Origin: Chrysomallon squamiferum
Lineage: Eukaryota; Mollusca; Gastropoda; Neomphalida; Peltospiridae
Assembly (NCBI GenBank): GCA_012295275.1
Contig: CM022666.1
Coordinates: 1,412,501-1,467,500 of the forward strand
Reading direction: 5' to 3'
DNA: 55,000 nucleotides
The notes beneath the pieces were generated by a model. That model had not been told where the DNA came from and searched no databases. It saw only the letters and a program-made list of their open reading frames with translations. Below are positions 1-14,164 of this stretch, piece by piece; the stretch's first letter is position 1, and every line of letters starts with the position of its first letter. A program made the translations under genes and the position numbers.

Positions 1-575
1 TTGACACTGTGTGATTAGCAAATACACCACTGAGAAAACATCATGGAATAAATTGTGTATTGTTATGTGGACCAGTATAACGTTATTTAATTAAATATGT
101 CCGTAGACCCCACACGTGCACAGCTTGTAATGGTAGCCTGGTGTACAGGTCTGTTTGAAGACTGTCCTAATTAGCTGTGTAAGTGAAAGAAACACAAAAG
201 ATAAATAAATATTACAGATTGAAACTTACAGTCTGTCAGTCTGTTCATATTTTGTTATGAACATCCAACACAGAGTAAATAAAATACAAATTTTAAAATT
301 GTGTATGACAATCTGAAAACTCTGCCCAGTGTATTTTTATCACTTTAAAAAATTAAAATAAGTAAATAAATAAATAATATTAATTAATAAAAAAATTTAG
401 ACATTTATCATTTAGTTTCTTGATGTACATCGATCAAGGAAAATAAATAAATAAATAAATAAATAATTTTGCTTTTCACACTATGCTTTTCAGTACATTT
501 ATCCAACACAGAGTAAATAATTTTAAAAAGTGACTGAACCTGCCTCCAGAAAAAAACAAAAATAAAAACAAAAAT

Positions 576-658
576 AAAAACAACAATAAACAAACAAAAC
601 AAATTATAAAACAAAAACAACAATAAACAAACAAAACAAATTATAAAACAAAAACAAC
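576..658. repeat. Short A-rich tandem duplication
   Basis: A unit of about 38 bases (AAAACAACAATAAACAAACA then AAACAAATTATAAAAC) occurs twice head to tail within an AAAC/AAAT-rich block. Simple local duplication with no coding content. Confidence 0.8.
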
Positions 659-1490
659 CAAAAAACCCCTATCATTTGTGATCTGTTTGTCTTTACTGTA
701 TTTTTAGAATTATTCAAATGATTTTTATTTAATGTTTGTTCTCAAGAACAAGCTTTCATTAGAATTAATCAAATATTTAAAAAAAAAAGGAATTAAATAA
801 TTTAATTAACTTTAATGATATTATTTCTAATGTTTAGAAATATTTTCTGAATTGTTATAGATCTTTTTTTAAAAAAAATTTTTTAGATGTTCTATTATTT
901 ATTTAATTGTTTATTCATTTATTTACTTATTTATATGTTTCTTTCTTTATTTCTTTATTTATTTTTGAATAAAATTGATTAAAAATCCTTCAAATATTTT
1001 TTTTTTTTTTTTTTTTTAAATAACAGCATCGTGTGTCATACTGCTGGTACTGTATTTCTAGTGTTGTATACTTTTATTGCCATCACTTTATTACACAACT
1101 CACTCCCGTGAAGTGATTCATTCATGACACCTGGGTTTAATCAAGTCCAAAAGATTTATTACAGAGATATAATAGTAATTTATTGCTTACTAAATGCTGT
1201 AACTTTATAGGATCATATAAAATATTATATTTTTCTATTATTGGACCACGTCAAAATTTGAAGACATTTTCAGAAATCTAATAATTTAATATCTGTGGCA
1301 ATAACTGTAACTCTGAAAGATTTCATGTGCTGTGTGTCTTGGGGGAAAAAAAAGAAAAAAAGTGAGATAACAATTTTCTTTATTGAATAATACTGGATGA
1401 TAGCATTACAGATATATAATTTTATTTATGTAGAATAGATAAGTAGATTTATGCACAGTTAAGTGACATGTATTATATTGTACACAAATA

Positions 1491-1547
1491 CACACACACA
1501 CACACACACAGACATTTATATAACTTGTACATGAGATTTATACATCT

Positions 1548-1584
<37 letters not shown>
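1491..1584. repeat. (CA)n and (TG)n inverted pair
   Basis: A (CA)n tract at about 1492-1510 is followed about 40 bases later by a (TG)n tract at about 1551-1584. The two are complementary, so a single strand could fold into a hairpin. Confidence 0.8.
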
Positions 1585-1588
<4 letters not shown>

Positions 1589-2278
1589 GTGTTGTACATG
1601 CATCACATATCATGTATTTAACTCATGGTCTTGATTTGCAGATTGGTCAGTTTTCTTCATTATCTAAATGCAGTTTTAAAACATTAATATTAGACCATTA
1701 ATGAGAAAAAACATACTGGGATTTGATCCAAAGACCTTACAGCACTGAACACCAACCACACTGTCTAATGACATTATGACAGTCCCACCAAGTCTGGTAG
1801 GATATTCAGATTAATGCTGGTTTCTATAGCTGGACTTCATCTACAATTACAGAACATTTACTTGCTGTCTAGGAAGGCCTGGAGATGCCTCTTTCAATTT
1901 TCCACCTGACTAGTCTTGATAGGACCCCCTCTTCATGCAGTATGTGAACAATTAAGAGATTGTCATAGAATCCCTTTCAAGCCAGATCACCAGCAATTAT
2001 GGTCAAAAATTCAGTTCCGCTTCATGGTTCTTTCGTGCTGTTTGCCGTCCTTTGTCTTGTTTGCTGAGATAACATGTTGATCTTCTTGTCATTGGAGTCC
2101 TGGACTTTGTCATGGAAATATTCACGAATTTTTATTTTTTTATTTTTTATAAAGTATGAGAGAAAAATGATGACAGGGTTTTGAAAAATATTAAAATAGT
2201 TTTGTGAAAAAAAAAAAAAAACAACAGAAAAAATTAAATATGTCTGATAAACAGATAGATCAATAGATAAGATGTTTT

Positions 2279-2281
<3 letters not shown>

Positions 2282-2343
<62 letters not shown>
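2282..2343. repeat. (TC)n microsatellite
   Basis: About 30 perfect TC units. The + strand is all pyrimidine. Confidence 0.95.
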
Positions 2344-2349
<6 letters not shown>

Positions 2350-3011
2350 GCAGTAACTTTAATTTTTAATTATTAGCATTAGTAAAAAAACATTGCTAAA
2401 CATACGAAATTGCATTGTTAAGATAGAGGGATCTGACTCTTAATTTTAGGTAGAAATATTCATGATATAAGAAATCAGTTCTACAGCAGATTTGCTTTAG
2501 CCAGAATGACGTAGATTAATAAATTAATCATACTAACTTTAACAGCACTGTAGTGAAGTCATTTGATATGCAATTTAGATCATGTTTTTAATTAAAATTG
2601 TAAAAACTTCCTGGCTTCAAAGACCTCTAGGGACAAAAACAAACCTAAGTACCTGAAGATAATTTAAATCTTTTATTTATTTATTTTTAAACTATAGGTT
2701 AGGAAAAAAAGGAAATTAATCTTTTATTTTTTAACAGTACTTACACTAAAAAAAAAAATGAATATGTATAAATTAGAAAAGAATAGAACAGAATTAAGAA
2801 TCTTGATAATAAAAGTAAAATAAACTAAAATAATGCAAGTAAAGAAAGAAAAATGAAACATAAAATAAGAAATCAAAATGACAGACTGAAATGTTTATAT
2901 GTATTTTTGATGGATTGATATTTTATTTGTCAAACATCTGTAATTTAGTTTTTTGTCTGCACCTGCAAGTATATTTCTCTTTACCACCCATCACTAAAAT
3001 TAAAAAAAAAG

Positions 3012-3044
<33 letters not shown>

Positions 3045-3189
3045 CACTATCTTTATATTTAATGTGTTACGTTTGTGCAGCTGCATATTTAGTTTTTCAG
3101 GCCATTTTACATTTGCATTTAATTTATTTGTGGTTTATGGACTACTTTGAAATATATATATTTTTTTAAATTAATTTTTTTTAATATAA

Positions 3190-3190
3190 A

Positions 3191-3285
<95 letters not shown>

Positions 3286-3303
3286 TTTTTTTTTTTTTTT
3301 TTT
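3190..3303. repeat. (TTA)n microsatellite with poly-T end
   Basis: About 95 bases of nearly perfect ATT units, then a poly-T run. Confidence 0.95.
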
Positions 3304-3689
3304 AATTATATAAATTATCACATACCTACAAGATGCTATCTCTTGATAAGAAGTGTTTGGGAATTAGTGTTTTAATCTCCATTGAAACATTTAACATAAT
3401 AATAAAATTTACATTTATGGAGCTGAGAAATATTAGAATTTGGCAATACCATGTGTTGAAAGAAAAGATGAAAGAAAAAATTAATAATACAATAAAATAA
3501 GTAAAATAATAAATGTCTGTATGGCATCTTTTCAGAGTATATTTAAAATCCATATTTAAAAAAAATAATAAGCAAGTAAATTCGCATCTCGGGCATCACA
3601 TTAACCTTTTAAAAGTAACAATTAAGTGATTACGGCTACTAAAATAATTATAATTCGGGCTTTTGTAGAAACTCCATCCATGAAAAAAA

Positions 3690-4200
3690 ACTGTTCCCAC
3701 CCCTTTCACTAACACTCTGGATTCTTTGCTCTTGATACAAAACACAAGAAAGAATTCCATCTTTTAACAAGCAAGAGTTCCACCCAAGGCTACGACAGTT
3801 ATAGCCAATCTCTTGTGGCAGTCCTTCTAATTAAGAAAACACAAGAAAGAAAAACCTGGTTGACCTGTGGGTACAGTGTGCAATGGTGGGCAAGCCCTTC
3901 TTTGAACTAAGCTATTGTAAGTGTGCCCTCCAGTGCTTGCAACCCATTTCAAGACAGGATGGCTGGAAAAATGGCCAATGAAAATATTGACCAAGCACCT
4001 TAACATTCCCATATTTCTGCCTGTTTCATAGGGGGGTCTGTTGTTGTAATGATGTAGCTGCCCTGTGGTGTGAAATTTATTTTGTTATTCAACTCTGAGC
4101 TTGACTGTCGATGTAGGGAAGCTGTTCTGCAGGGGGTTTGATAAGATAATTTATTTGTCTGTGGAGAAGACAAAATCTTCATTGTACGCCGCTGTTTTCG
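3690..4200. other. Non-coding island of ordinary complexity
   Basis: About 500 bases free of simple repeats. Three adjoining short minus-strand frames exist but match no family I know and overlap each other, so I do not call a gene. An old mobile-element remnant or a regulatory block are both possible. Confidence 0.25.
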
Positions 4201-5754
4201 TGAATCAAAATTATCACTGAATCTTGGAATTTTGGGCTAAAAGAAGCAAAGTATGAATATTTACTTAAGAATTGGATGTATGTTGGTGTGTTTAGATAGA
4301 TAAGTTCAACAAAAATAAACAGTGATATATAATAACATCTTTTGTTAAGTTTACTCTCCATATAAATGACATTTGTACGTAAACAGAAATGTATCATTGT
4401 TATATTATAAATAAATATTTGCAGAGAAAAGATTTAAAAGTAAATATTTTTTATGGCAGTATTATTTCATATGACCAAAAAAAATCAGTATGGTTTGTGC
4501 TCATGTGTGTCTATATATTTGAAAAAAAAAAGGAAATGTCCGTGAAAATTATGTTCACTGCCATTTCCGTATAAAATATTAAAAAAATACAAAAATACAA
4601 AAAAAACTAAAATTTGAAGTCTTTAAAGTTAAATTTTAAAAATAAACCCTTAAATGTAAAACATTTCTCTTGGTTGTTTTTTTCGTTTTTTTCTGTAATT
4701 ATGTTTTGGTTGTCTAGAAGATTTTTGAACTGAGAAATGCATCAGCAGCCGATGAAAACCATGACAAAATTGGGTTAATTTTGACAAATTTCCTTTGCTT
4801 CAGAAACTCTTTGAAACACCATATTTCCCAACATGGACATGGCTCACTCAATAATCATTTCCAACAAGACAACCCTCCCCCAAAAAAAAAAAAAAAAAAA
4901 GAAAAAAGAAAAACATCTTTATCATACATAACCATTTGAAATTGGATTTTATTTGCGAAGTATTTTGGGATTGCATGATTGATGGCTCAAAATTATCTCA
5001 GCCGAATGGATAGAAAGAAACGTAACAAAGGTTAATTACTTTTGTGACCCAGATTTCTAATACCTCATGACCACATGTTGCTTTACATTTCCAAACTGTG
5101 AATATCTTTGTTGTAAATGCTAATACCATCTCTCTTGATGAATACAGTCGAGCAATCTCTAATCCTTCCTTCCAAAAGAATTTTCTTTTCCTTCTAAGCA
5201 GAATATTAGATTACTTAATATGCTGGACATTGTGCAATATTTTACACTTTACAAGGCCTCAGTGGGATACCTAAAAATGGAGGCACAATATATATATATA
5301 TATTTTTTTTTTCTTTCTGCCTTTTTCATTCCATGGTGTTTGTTGAGGTGTTAAAGTAGGTGCACATGTGGAATAACATTTTTCAGCGGACTCTGTTAAG
5401 AAAAATTACACTTTAATAACCTAGTTGTCCAGCTCTGTAGGAGGTATTTGTAACAGCTGATTTCAGTGCCCAGTACACGATTGTGTTTGTTAATGAAATA
5501 TTATTGTTATATTTAAGATATTATATTAAAATTTATTAAAAAAAACAAACATATGTTGTTGTAATTTTGAAATTAATAACTTTGAAAGTTAGGTATTAAC
5601 TTATTTTTAGAAAACTAATAAATAAATGAAAGTTTTATATAGAAGAAATATTTTCTTATTCAGTAACTTTTGCAAAATAATACAAAAACATCCCTTCTTT
5701 GGAAACTGAATATGTTTATTCTTTGGCCTTTCTAACTCTCAATAATCTATTTAA

Positions 5755-5832
5755 TCATCCATCCATTCATCCATCCATCCATCCATCCATTCATCCATCC
5801 ATACATCTATCTTCCATGCATACATCCATTTG
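5755..5832. repeat. (CATC)n microsatellite
   Basis: Imperfect CATC/CATT units, most regular at 5758-5805. Confidence 0.9.
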
Positions 5833-6599
5833 ATAAATTTTTGTTTCTGTGTCTTAAATATATTTTATCCTTTTATTAAGACTTCATTAAAATCTATTAA
5901 ATTTTGTAAAATAAAATGTTGTTGCTATGTTCACAGTTTGCCTGTACAAATATTAATATTTTCCTAATCAAAAATGGTTTCCGAGCTGGTCAGCTGAGGT
6001 CATGTACATATTTTATAATCACAATATTTATCTGGGATCTGGATCTTGTTGAAGCTGGTTCAGAAGTACTTTTGAGTGCCATATATCTTTTAATAAATTT
6101 CTGGTATAAACATTTAAAAAAATAAATAAACAAGAAAACATTATAGAGATAAATTCTCACTCTGATTAAAGAGAATATTTAGATTTCATTCAACAAATAT
6201 TTATATATAAATACAGTGGTTTGTTTTGTACCATCAGATCATACAAGTATTTCTTTTTTTTTTTTTTTTTTTTTTTTTTTGGATACAAACAAAAATCTAC
6301 TGACAGAAAATTGATTAATAGTACATGTTGACTCTCTGCATTTTGTTCTTATCATATTCTGATGTGATCAAAAGACTGAAAGGGGGGGGTCTCCATCTAT
6401 TCTTAAGGAGCTGTTCTTGCCTAAAGCAGATTACTTCCTTTGATCTTCATCTTCATATAAACAGCTTCATGAAAGATTCTTCCAAACTGCTATCTGCCAT
6501 ATTGAATTTTTTTTCTTTTTCTTGTTATGAAATATATTTTTCAAGCTTCAGAAACTAGACTGTAATACTTCCATATGTTTTGATCTTCTGGTATCCCAA

Positions 6600-7060
6600 A
6601 GGTCTTTGTTAATCATGGAAAAACCATGTATAACAGATCTCTTGCTGTTCATCAGTAAGAAGTAACCCAAAAATAGTCAATGCAAAATGTCAGACAAATA
6701 TATATTAAAAAGAACTCTTGCTTTTGAAAAGTAGGAATACATTTTTTTCTGTTTTTTTCTCAAAAGTATGTTACAGAGGATTTCATATAAAAGAATTCTT
6801 GCTTTGATCAGTTTGAATAACAGTATTGTCTTAGCAGGGTGTTATAGAAAAACTGATGTAAAAGATACTCCATTTTTGATCAGTAGGAAAACTAAAAGGG
6901 TTTCAGCAGAAAACCCCCCACATATAAACAATTGCTTGCTTTTGAGAGATATCAGAGATGTACAAACAGAAAAAAAAAAAAAAAAAAACAACCCCCAAAA
7001 ACCAAAAAGTAACAACATGCTTTTGATCAAAACCCACTATGGTTTCAACAGTATTTTGAT
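6600..7060. repeat. Degenerate tandem array, about 65-80 bp unit
   Basis: A recurring phrase like ATAAAAGAATTCTTGCTTTT followed by GATCAGTA appears about six times (near 6633, 6708, 6787, 6862, 6925 and 7015) with heavy divergence. It is an old local tandem array. Overlapping open frames here are chance products of it. Confidence 0.6.
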
Positions 7061-7988
7061 CTAGTGAAATTTGAAATGTTTATTTTTTTATTTTGTTGTC
7101 TTGTTTTTGCATAGGGGTGGGATAATCCTGAGAATTTCACTTTGTTCACCAACCATCATTGATTCACAGTTATTCAGTCTACTAGTCAGTCACTCATTTA
7201 ATCAGTTGGTCATTATAGCATTATTTAAATAATTGGAATACAGTATACATGTTATATTTTTATATCTATTTTTTTTTTGAACATACGAAATCTGCAACAA
7301 AAATATACGAACTTAATTTCACCTTCTAGCCTTGAAAGAATTGTAATAAACAATAAATAAACAAGTAATCTGGCAACTATTATTCTATGAAAAACTGATA
7401 CCTGAAATTAAAAAAAACAAATAACCCAGCCTTTTAATTAAATTTGTTCTTTTTTCATTACCTCCACCCAAAATCAAATTATTTACAAACAATCTTTTTT
7501 CTTTTTTTTTTTTTCATTTTAATTTTTTTTTTTTTTTTTTTAAATTAAAGAAGAAAAAAAAGGTTTGTTTTGTAAAAGGGAAATATAAAAGAGAACACAG
7601 CAAGAGAAAAGAAAACAAGTTGTTGTAGTGACATCCGCAATGGCTGACAAACTAACACATGGATGTCAGCAAACATCTGGGCTGGCCAACTTGTGAAATA
7701 CATGCAGTGTCTTTACTCAGTTAGTGTGCTGCTACTTCCATTGTTAACGACTGTACACACTGAAACCTCACTGGTGACAGCACTGCTGTTTGCTCGTGTG
7801 TGTGTCACTGTGCCTGTAGGTACACATGTCTGTGTGTATGTGTGTTTGTCCTGCCATTCCTTGAATTCCTTGTCTTAAAGGTAAGAAAAAGGACGATCAA
7901 GAATTTTTTTCCAATTTCTGTTCATTTAAAAAATGATGATGATGACGATGTGATGAAAAAAGGGAATAAAAGGGAATAATTAAATAAA

Positions 7989-8025
<37 letters not shown>

Positions 8026-9202
8026 GGAGTATTAATAGTAAGAACAATAACTATAACAGTAATCGTAAATACATAATAATAATAATAATGAGAGATACAA
8101 TAATTATTTTAGAGGTTTCATTTTCCATATTAAAATTAAGTGAACCTTTAATCATTTGTTTTTTCTTTTACAAGTATCAGTATATACAAATACAAAAAGA
8201 TATAGCAGATATATGTTAATATGTTACAGCTAGGTGTATTGTGACAGCTAATGTGGTTATTACAAGTAAAGGTAAAGTCATAATCGCTAAAGACATTAAA
8301 GGTATTTAAGAGATTCATATATATTTTTTTACTCAACAATAAATAAATTGCCAGGTATTTTTTTCTGTGCCATTTTCTGTCTCAAATTTTGATCTTTTTG
8401 TCTTTCATTCTTTTCTTTCATTTACCTTCCTTAGTTTTTAAATTTAAATTTATTTTATTTTATTTTATTTATGTCATTTTTATTTTATTTTATACATGTA
8501 TTCTTTTATTACTTTTTTTGTATTTTGCTTTTGTGGCATTTACATCATTTAAAATAAAAGATTTAAGATTCAGACAGACATAACGATCGCAGTCTCTCTT
8601 TTAAATTTAAATCATTTCGGCATTAATGGCCACACTTTTAAGATCACTGGTCGTTGTGTAAGGTTTTTATTGGCGAAGAACATTGCATCAGTCCAGGTGT
8701 TTTATCAGGTAAAACAAACAGTAGAAAATGAAAAGCCTGCTACAGAAAGGAAACGGTTTTTATCACACGGTTTCCTGTTTTAACAGATTGCCCAATGAAA
8801 TATAATTTTGTTATTGTATTCGACATATGGTTAACAGTTTCAGCCCATTCCACAGATTCACTATCAGATGGCTAAGAGGCCAATTTCCCACTAAAAAACC
8901 CCATTAACTGTCGACAGTTATAATGTTTTAAAACTATTGCTTAAATTACAGTGAAAGGATCTTGTTAGAAAAAAGTGATAAAGGTAGACGGCATGGTATT
9001 GTGCTGCATTTGATTTAAACATTTCTAAACAATGTTAAGTTTAATGAACAAAGTTGTAAAATTAAATTGACTGCATTAGAGTTAGCTGGTTGAATGGTTG
9101 TTTTGTTGGGCGTTTTTTCTTAAATTATTTTTATCTTTTGTATAAATGAAGTATTATTGTCAAGTCACTCAATCCAGTATAATTTATATTGATTTCAAAT
9201 TT

Positions 9203-9225
9203 TTACTTGATTATTTTTATTTTTA

Positions 9226-9306
<81 letters not shown>
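9203..9306. repeat. (TTTTA)n followed by (TTA)n
   Basis: A pentanucleotide tract to about 9251 passes directly into a (TTA)n tract of about 55 bases. A (TG)n tract follows at 9420-9458. Confidence 0.9.
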
Positions 9307-9307
<1 letters not shown>

Positions 9308-9416
9308 TAACTGGGTTTTTTTTAGGTTTGTTTTTTTAAATTTCATTTCTGGATTATGTAACATTATATTTTTATCATTTCCAGATATTTCAGTGTTTTT
9401 AACTTTTGATTCTTTA

Positions 9417-9460
<44 letters not shown>

Positions 9461-11495
9461 ATCTTTTTCACTTTTTTATTAGCACAAAAAAATATCCACA
9501 CACATTTGTACTTTAAAGACAGTCATATATATACACATATATTTTATTTTTAAATATTAAAAAAATAATGAAGTAAAAATTAAATAAATTACCTCTTAGA
9601 AAATAAAATGTCTACATAAAACCTGAAAAATTGTTTAAACTTAAGTTTACCCATTTTGAAAAGTTCAGTTCAAGAACATCAGCTTTAAAATGGTACTTTT
9701 TTTTATCATCGAAATGTTAAGTAAACAAACACAAATCTTAATTTTATTTCTTTTATGTCATTCATAACGATCTTTTATTCAAATGTTTTCTAAAATTTAT
9801 GTAGTTGATATATTTTTTTTTCATTCATAACATCATTTACATCTTGTCAGTGATAGCAAACGTACGAAGAATTTGGAAATTGCTCTATGCAAATATAAAT
9901 ACTTGAGATGGCATATATTTATGGCTGGATGTCAGATTTACATTTTAAAATCACAAATGATACAATAAAACAAATGAACCTGGCAGATTTATTATTTCAA
10001 ATTGCTGCTGATGACATGGCTCAAATATATCTGCTTCAAGACTTTCAACTGCATAAATTTATGCTTCAGAAATGTATTTCCTTCATTTTTTTCTTTTTTT
10101 TTTTTACATCTTTAAACAAACGAAAAAAAAAAAAAAAGGTTTTTATCTTACATGATTTTAAAATGGCACTTTAATAGAGGTAGCAGGCTAAAGGTCAGAT
10201 GCATTTTTCATAAGTAAACAAGAAAATAATTGGCAGATTTATGTTCTTCTTTTGGAGAGCAGCCAGGAGAAATTAACTCTGTTTTTCAGAATTCCTGCCT
10301 GGTTATCTGCACCATCTAAATTTATTCATTCATATCTGTGACTAGCACCAGTAAGTCATGTGCATTTCCTGGTCCTTCCCGTCTGTCGTGTGACAGAGGG
10401 AATGCTAAATTACTCGAGACATTTTTAGCTGTGTTTTAAAAAGATTATAACAGTGATATACGTGTTTACGTGTTGTGCCAAGCTTGTCAAGAATGTTGGC
10501 CCTCTGCTATTTCAGCTAATAATATTAAATCAAAACAGATGCAGAATTTAAAAATAAACGATAATAATTTTTTTTTTTTTTTTTTTTTGTCTCTGAATCA
10601 GTTAGCAGTTGGAAGCTTCACAACAAAAATATTGTCTGCATTACAATAAATTATAAAGATTCAGTATCAGACATTTTTCCGGTATTCAGGCATAGAAAAT
10701 ACATAGAAACACACACCCATCCACCCACACACACACTACACACACATTCTTTTATGAAAAAGCAATAAATATGTGATTCAAATTTATGCAAAAATGACAG
10801 AAATCAGAAAATAATAAAGAATTCATTTTTATCTTTTTCTCCAACTTTTTTTTTCTTTTTTTTTTTTTTTTTTTTTTTTCTGTTCTAAATGAAATAATAG
10901 AAAAGCACAGCAATCCACTGCCCTGTCTCAGACAATCATGTTCTGTTTAACTGATCCATTTGGAAGCACTCAAGCCAGTCCTGTTTGGCATTCATATTGT
11001 CAGTGTTTGTTTCTGACAACAGCAGTGTGTGTGTGTGTGTGTGTGTGTGTGGATGTCTCTACACACACAAGTAACGTCTCCAGTCACTGCTGGTTTCATC
11101 TCTTTGACAGCTTTGTGAATCTTGCTTTAATCATCTGACATGACTATGAATGATGGTCCCGTGTTTTTTGCCTGTCTGCAACATCCATCTTTTGTTCTGC
11201 GTGTGTATATTTGGATATGGGTGTATGTGTGGGTAGTTGCAAGTATTTGCATGTGTTTCTGAAGATGTTGAAAATCAGAAATTTGACACAGACAGAAGGA
11301 GTGAGAAAGAGAGACTGAGAGTGATACAGACAGACAGTGGGAGAATTTTTTTTTACACAAGACTTTTTCTTGATTTTCACATGTGTTATATTTTTGGCAT
11401 ATGTGTGTGTGCATGTGTGTCTTGTGCTCAACATAAAAGGAAATTTTGAAGATAAAAAGTTTGATTTAATTCATAGATCATAACTTAATTTTAAA

Positions 11496-11531
<36 letters not shown>

Positions 11532-13478
11532 TTATTTAGATTTTTAATTTTTTTTTTTTTAATGAAGTCCTACAGACAAAAATAACAAGCATTTTCCTTG
11601 ATGTTACCTTCATGCGGGTTTCAAATGAGAACAATTATTTCTGTCCATCTCTGACCTCAGGCAAACTGTTCCCAACTAATTGCTCTTTGCTCTTTGAGCT
11701 GCAGCCAACCAAAGGGAGACAACTTTGTAGTCAGCTCAAGAGCCTCTTCATATCAAATAGCCTGTGGTCAAGAAGCCTAATTTACTCAAGTGAAAACACA
11801 AATAAGTGGCTCAAATGACATGTGACTGATTCAGCCAATAAGATGTCTTTATTTCCCTCCACTGCACATACTATTAGCTTTGAAGTCTTTCAGGATTTTA
11901 GCTCAGACCCGCATGTGTAAGATTTGGAAATAATATCTTCAAGACTTAAGATTAATTTTCTCTTGTTTGAAGTAGATTTGAGAAAAAGTGCTTGAAAAAA
12001 AAACCCTGTAAGTCGATAAAGCAGATTTCATGAAGACGGTGAAAACTCTAAAAATAATTAACTAGCTTTTGTTTGGCTTCAGGGGACAGGAGGTTAAATT
12101 TCACAGTTATGAAATGATTTTTAATATTTGTAATGACTGTGGTACAGATTGGTTTTTATAATCTTAAAGGTTCTTGATAAAACAGTGGATGAGGTAGAGA
12201 ATTACTGAAGTACATAGGTGGGACAGATGGAAAGTGTGTATTGAAAGGTGGTTAGGTTCTGCAGTTTGGTAGTAGTAAGTTTTCTCTTATGATAAAATCT
12301 TATGATAAAATGATTTCAGGTGTTTTTAAACTAAATATTTATTTCATTATAATACTTGCTCAGCAGTGCATGAATGTCTACACTGCAGTTGTCTAATTTT
12401 GTCTGAATTATTTCTTAGTTAAATAAATAAATAAAACAATAAATGAGTAAAGAAAATATATAATAAATAAATAAATAAATTAATTAATGATGATGATAAT
12501 AATAAAAAATAATAATAAGAAAATTAAGTTAATTTTTTTGTTTTGAATAACTTTATTTTTTAAATCACAGTTTAACTGTGGATTAATAGAGATTACTGAG
12601 CCTGTTTTTTTAAATTTTATTAAAACCTTCTTAAGTTACATGCCATTGTTATAAATTTGACAATGTTATTGATTGTTATAGTTCTTAAATTAATCTGTCT
12701 TCATATATTTTTTGTTCTGATTTTTTTTGTTCTGTTCTTTGTTTTGTTAAATAAAAATGTCAGTGATTTGTTTCTTTACAGTGCATTTATTTAGTTTTTA
12801 ATTTTAATTTACTTTTTTTTTTTCATTTATCTATCTGTCAGCATACCCATCCATACTTCTATCTGTCCATCCATTTATCAGTCCATTCTTCTGTCCATCT
12901 TTTATTCCATCTGTCAATCATTACACCCACCCACCCATCCTGTTATCCCTAGCCAAACACAGTTACAGGTTTAGTTACAGATCTCAAGTTGGTATTGTCG
13001 TTAGATTTGCTTCTGTCCTTATTAACTCCAGTCGTGTCAGAGGGAAGCTGAAATATTGATGAGAAAAACACAATTCTCTGTCTGTCTTCCTCTTGCATCA
13101 TGACCCAGTGCTGACCAAGAAATCCAAGTAGAAAGCATAACAAACAGAAATAAAAGAACTACAAGAAGACGAGAAAAAATGTCTGTTTTGGCGATATAAC
13201 TTTTTTAGAACGTTTGGTTACTTTATTATTATTATTATTATCATCATTATAATTAATACTACTGCTACTACTGCCATATTATTAATTTTATTGTTTTTTT
13301 TATCATCATTGTCATCATTATTAATCTTTTTAGATTATTTGTTTATTTTGTTTTTTTAACATTTATTTTTTACTTTTGCACATAAGACATAATTGTTAAT
13401 GGAACAGATATATATTTTTCAAATATGTGTAATACACAGGAAACATGGAAGTCAGGATGGTGGATGGAATGGGTAGCA

Positions 13479-13481
<3 letters not shown>

Positions 13482-13520
<39 letters not shown>

Positions 13521-13547
13521 TGTGTGTGTCTTTGTCTATGTCTGTGT

Positions 13548-13586
<39 letters not shown>

Positions 13587-13770
13587 TGTGTCTCTGTGTG
13601 TTTGTGTCTGTGTCTCTGTGTCTCTGTGTCTCTGTGTGTCTGTGTGTCTGTGTCTGTGTGTGTGTGTGTCTGTGTGTGTGTCTGTGTCTGTGTCTGTGTC
13701 TGTGTCTGTGCCTGTGTCTGTGTCTGTGTCTGTGTCTCTGTGTCTCTGTGTGTCTGTGTCTGTGTGTGGG
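13482..13770. repeat. Long TG/TGTC compound repeat
   Basis: About 290 bases of (TG)n interleaved with TGTC and TGTGTC units. It is open in several frames on both strands as Cys-Val or Thr-His strings, which are artefacts of the repeat. Confidence 0.95.
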
Positions 13771-13794
13771 GGGAGACAGAAATCCAGCTGTGTG

Positions 13795-14160
13795 ATACGG
13801 ATTCATGCCAGATGCATTATGGGTTATTTGATACGAGCTGTTATCTGTACATAAAACTGCAATAAAATTAAGCAAGCCATTTAGCAAAATCCAATTTAAG
13901 TGTTACGTTACAGCAGGCTTCCCTTCCCTTTTTGCTGCTTAGATAAAGCCCCGGGCACATAAACGCCACGACGGTAGTCGCAGATTATTGATTCAACGGT
14001 AGCAGCGGCAGTAACATTGAGGACAACTTCCTTGGCAATAAGGGCATTTTTACCTGGCTGTTGAACCCAGTGTAATGAATTTCACATTAATGTATGTATG
14101 TATTGATGTTAGCCCGTGACGCTGCTGTGAAATAAACAGTCGCAGGTGTGCAGCTGAAGG
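13795..14160. other. GC-richer non-coding island
   Basis: Non-repetitive and clearly richer in GC than the flanks (for example GCCCCGGGCACATAAACGCC and GGTAGCAGCGGCAGTAAC), between a TG-rich repeat and the 85-bp array. No open frame of note. It may be a conserved regulatory block or simply unique sequence. Confidence 0.3.
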
Positions 14161-14164
14161 AGGT

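Noticed and set aside
3827-4182. Two adjoining short minus-strand frames as a possible small gene
   Set aside because: They are in different frames, match no known family, and have no splice or promoter context.
7663-7878. 71-residue frame with a hydrophobic stretch, considered as the RYK signal-peptide exon
   Set aside because: The frame that fits the required exon phase has a stop just before the donor-like site, and the expected acidic stretch before the WIF domain is absent.
13396-13887. Open frames of 116-163 residues on both strands (Cys-Val or Thr-His-Arg strings)
   Set aside because: They arise from the TG/TGTC repeat, which lacks stops in several frames. There is no domain, splice context or codon signal.
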